Shown: in pieces, positions 13,481-13,488 of the stretch
How the letters are laid out: the number at the start of each line of letters is the position of its first letter
How positions within the stretch are numbered: the first letter of the stretch is position 1
Source of the DNA: Promethearchaeota archaeon
GTDB lineage: Archaea > Asgardarchaeota > Lokiarchaeia > Sigynarchaeales > SOKP01
Assembly (NCBI GenBank): GCA_030608765.1
Contig: JAUWDN010000008.1
Location: 1-13,488, forward strand
Length of the DNA: 13,488 bases
Direction: 5' to 3'
Program-made: the position numbers and the translations under genes
Notes under the pieces: model-generated
The model's database searches: none
What the model was told of the DNA's origin: nothing
Seen by the model: the letters and a program-made list of their open reading frames with translations, nothing else

Positions 13481-13488
13481 CCTATATA
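13481..13488 (-). promoter_or_regulatory. TATA-like element before the leftward cluster, cut by the window edge
   Basis: On the minus strand the window opens with TATATAGG, about 33-40 bp before ATG 13448. A start about 25 nt downstream would leave a leader of about 10-15 nt. More upstream sequence is needed to confirm it; the cluster may continue beyond the window. Confidence 0.3.

Overview
This window is AT-rich (G+C roughly a third or less by eye). It looks archaeal: protein families typical of archaea, TATA-like promoter elements with few strong Shine-Dalgarno sites, and overlapping co-directional genes. The paired radical-SAM lipoyl synthase genes, F420 biosynthesis genes and Lys/Glu/Ile-rich proteins fit an AT-rich archaeon. 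An Asgard (Lokiarchaeia-like) origin is plausible but is an inference; no rRNA or other phylogenetic marker is present.

Layout. Positions 1-126 hold the start of a small unknown gene on the minus strand. Positions 127-418 have no gene, but contain a conspicuously GC-richer island (211-260) beside a near-palindromic TATA element (282-291). Positions 419-5651 form a tight plus-strand cofactor operon. It starts with a radical SAM lipoyl-synthase component, a lipoate-protein-ligase/octanoyltransferase family protein and a second radical SAM lipoyl-synthase component, these three overlapping at their start/stop codons. It continues with a CofE-nitroreductase fusion (F420 glutamylation, FbiB-like) and CofD (2-phospho-lactate or PEP transferase). 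The operon thus combines de novo protein lipoylation with late steps of coenzyme F420 synthesis.

Positions 5670-13448 form a convergent minus-strand cluster of six genes. In transcription order they are: an Ig-like-ectodomain, single-anchor protein with a cytoplasmic DUF4129-like tail; a 123-residue soluble copy of that tail domain; a DUF4350-like membrane protein; a MoxR-family AAA+ ATPase; a DUF58 protein with a von Willebrand A-type fold; and a seven-segment membrane protein with a long coiled cytoplasmic loop. This matches the widespread but poorly understood DUF4129-DUF4350-MoxR-DUF58 envelope module known from bacteria (for example the Mycobacterium moxR2 region). Here it has archaeal-specific parts: a large extracytoplasmic Ig-like domain protein, a detached soluble DUF4129-like domain, and an unassigned membrane protein in place of the bacterial SpoIIM/RDD partners. 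A reasonable model, not proven, is that the MoxR ATPase remodels a membrane assembly through the DUF58 protein, while the two ectodomain proteins sense or act on the cell surface.

The two operons meet tail to tail with 18 bp between stop codons. Each supplies a T-rich stretch that could terminate the other. No CRISPR array, transposase, confident tRNA or rRNA gene was seen.
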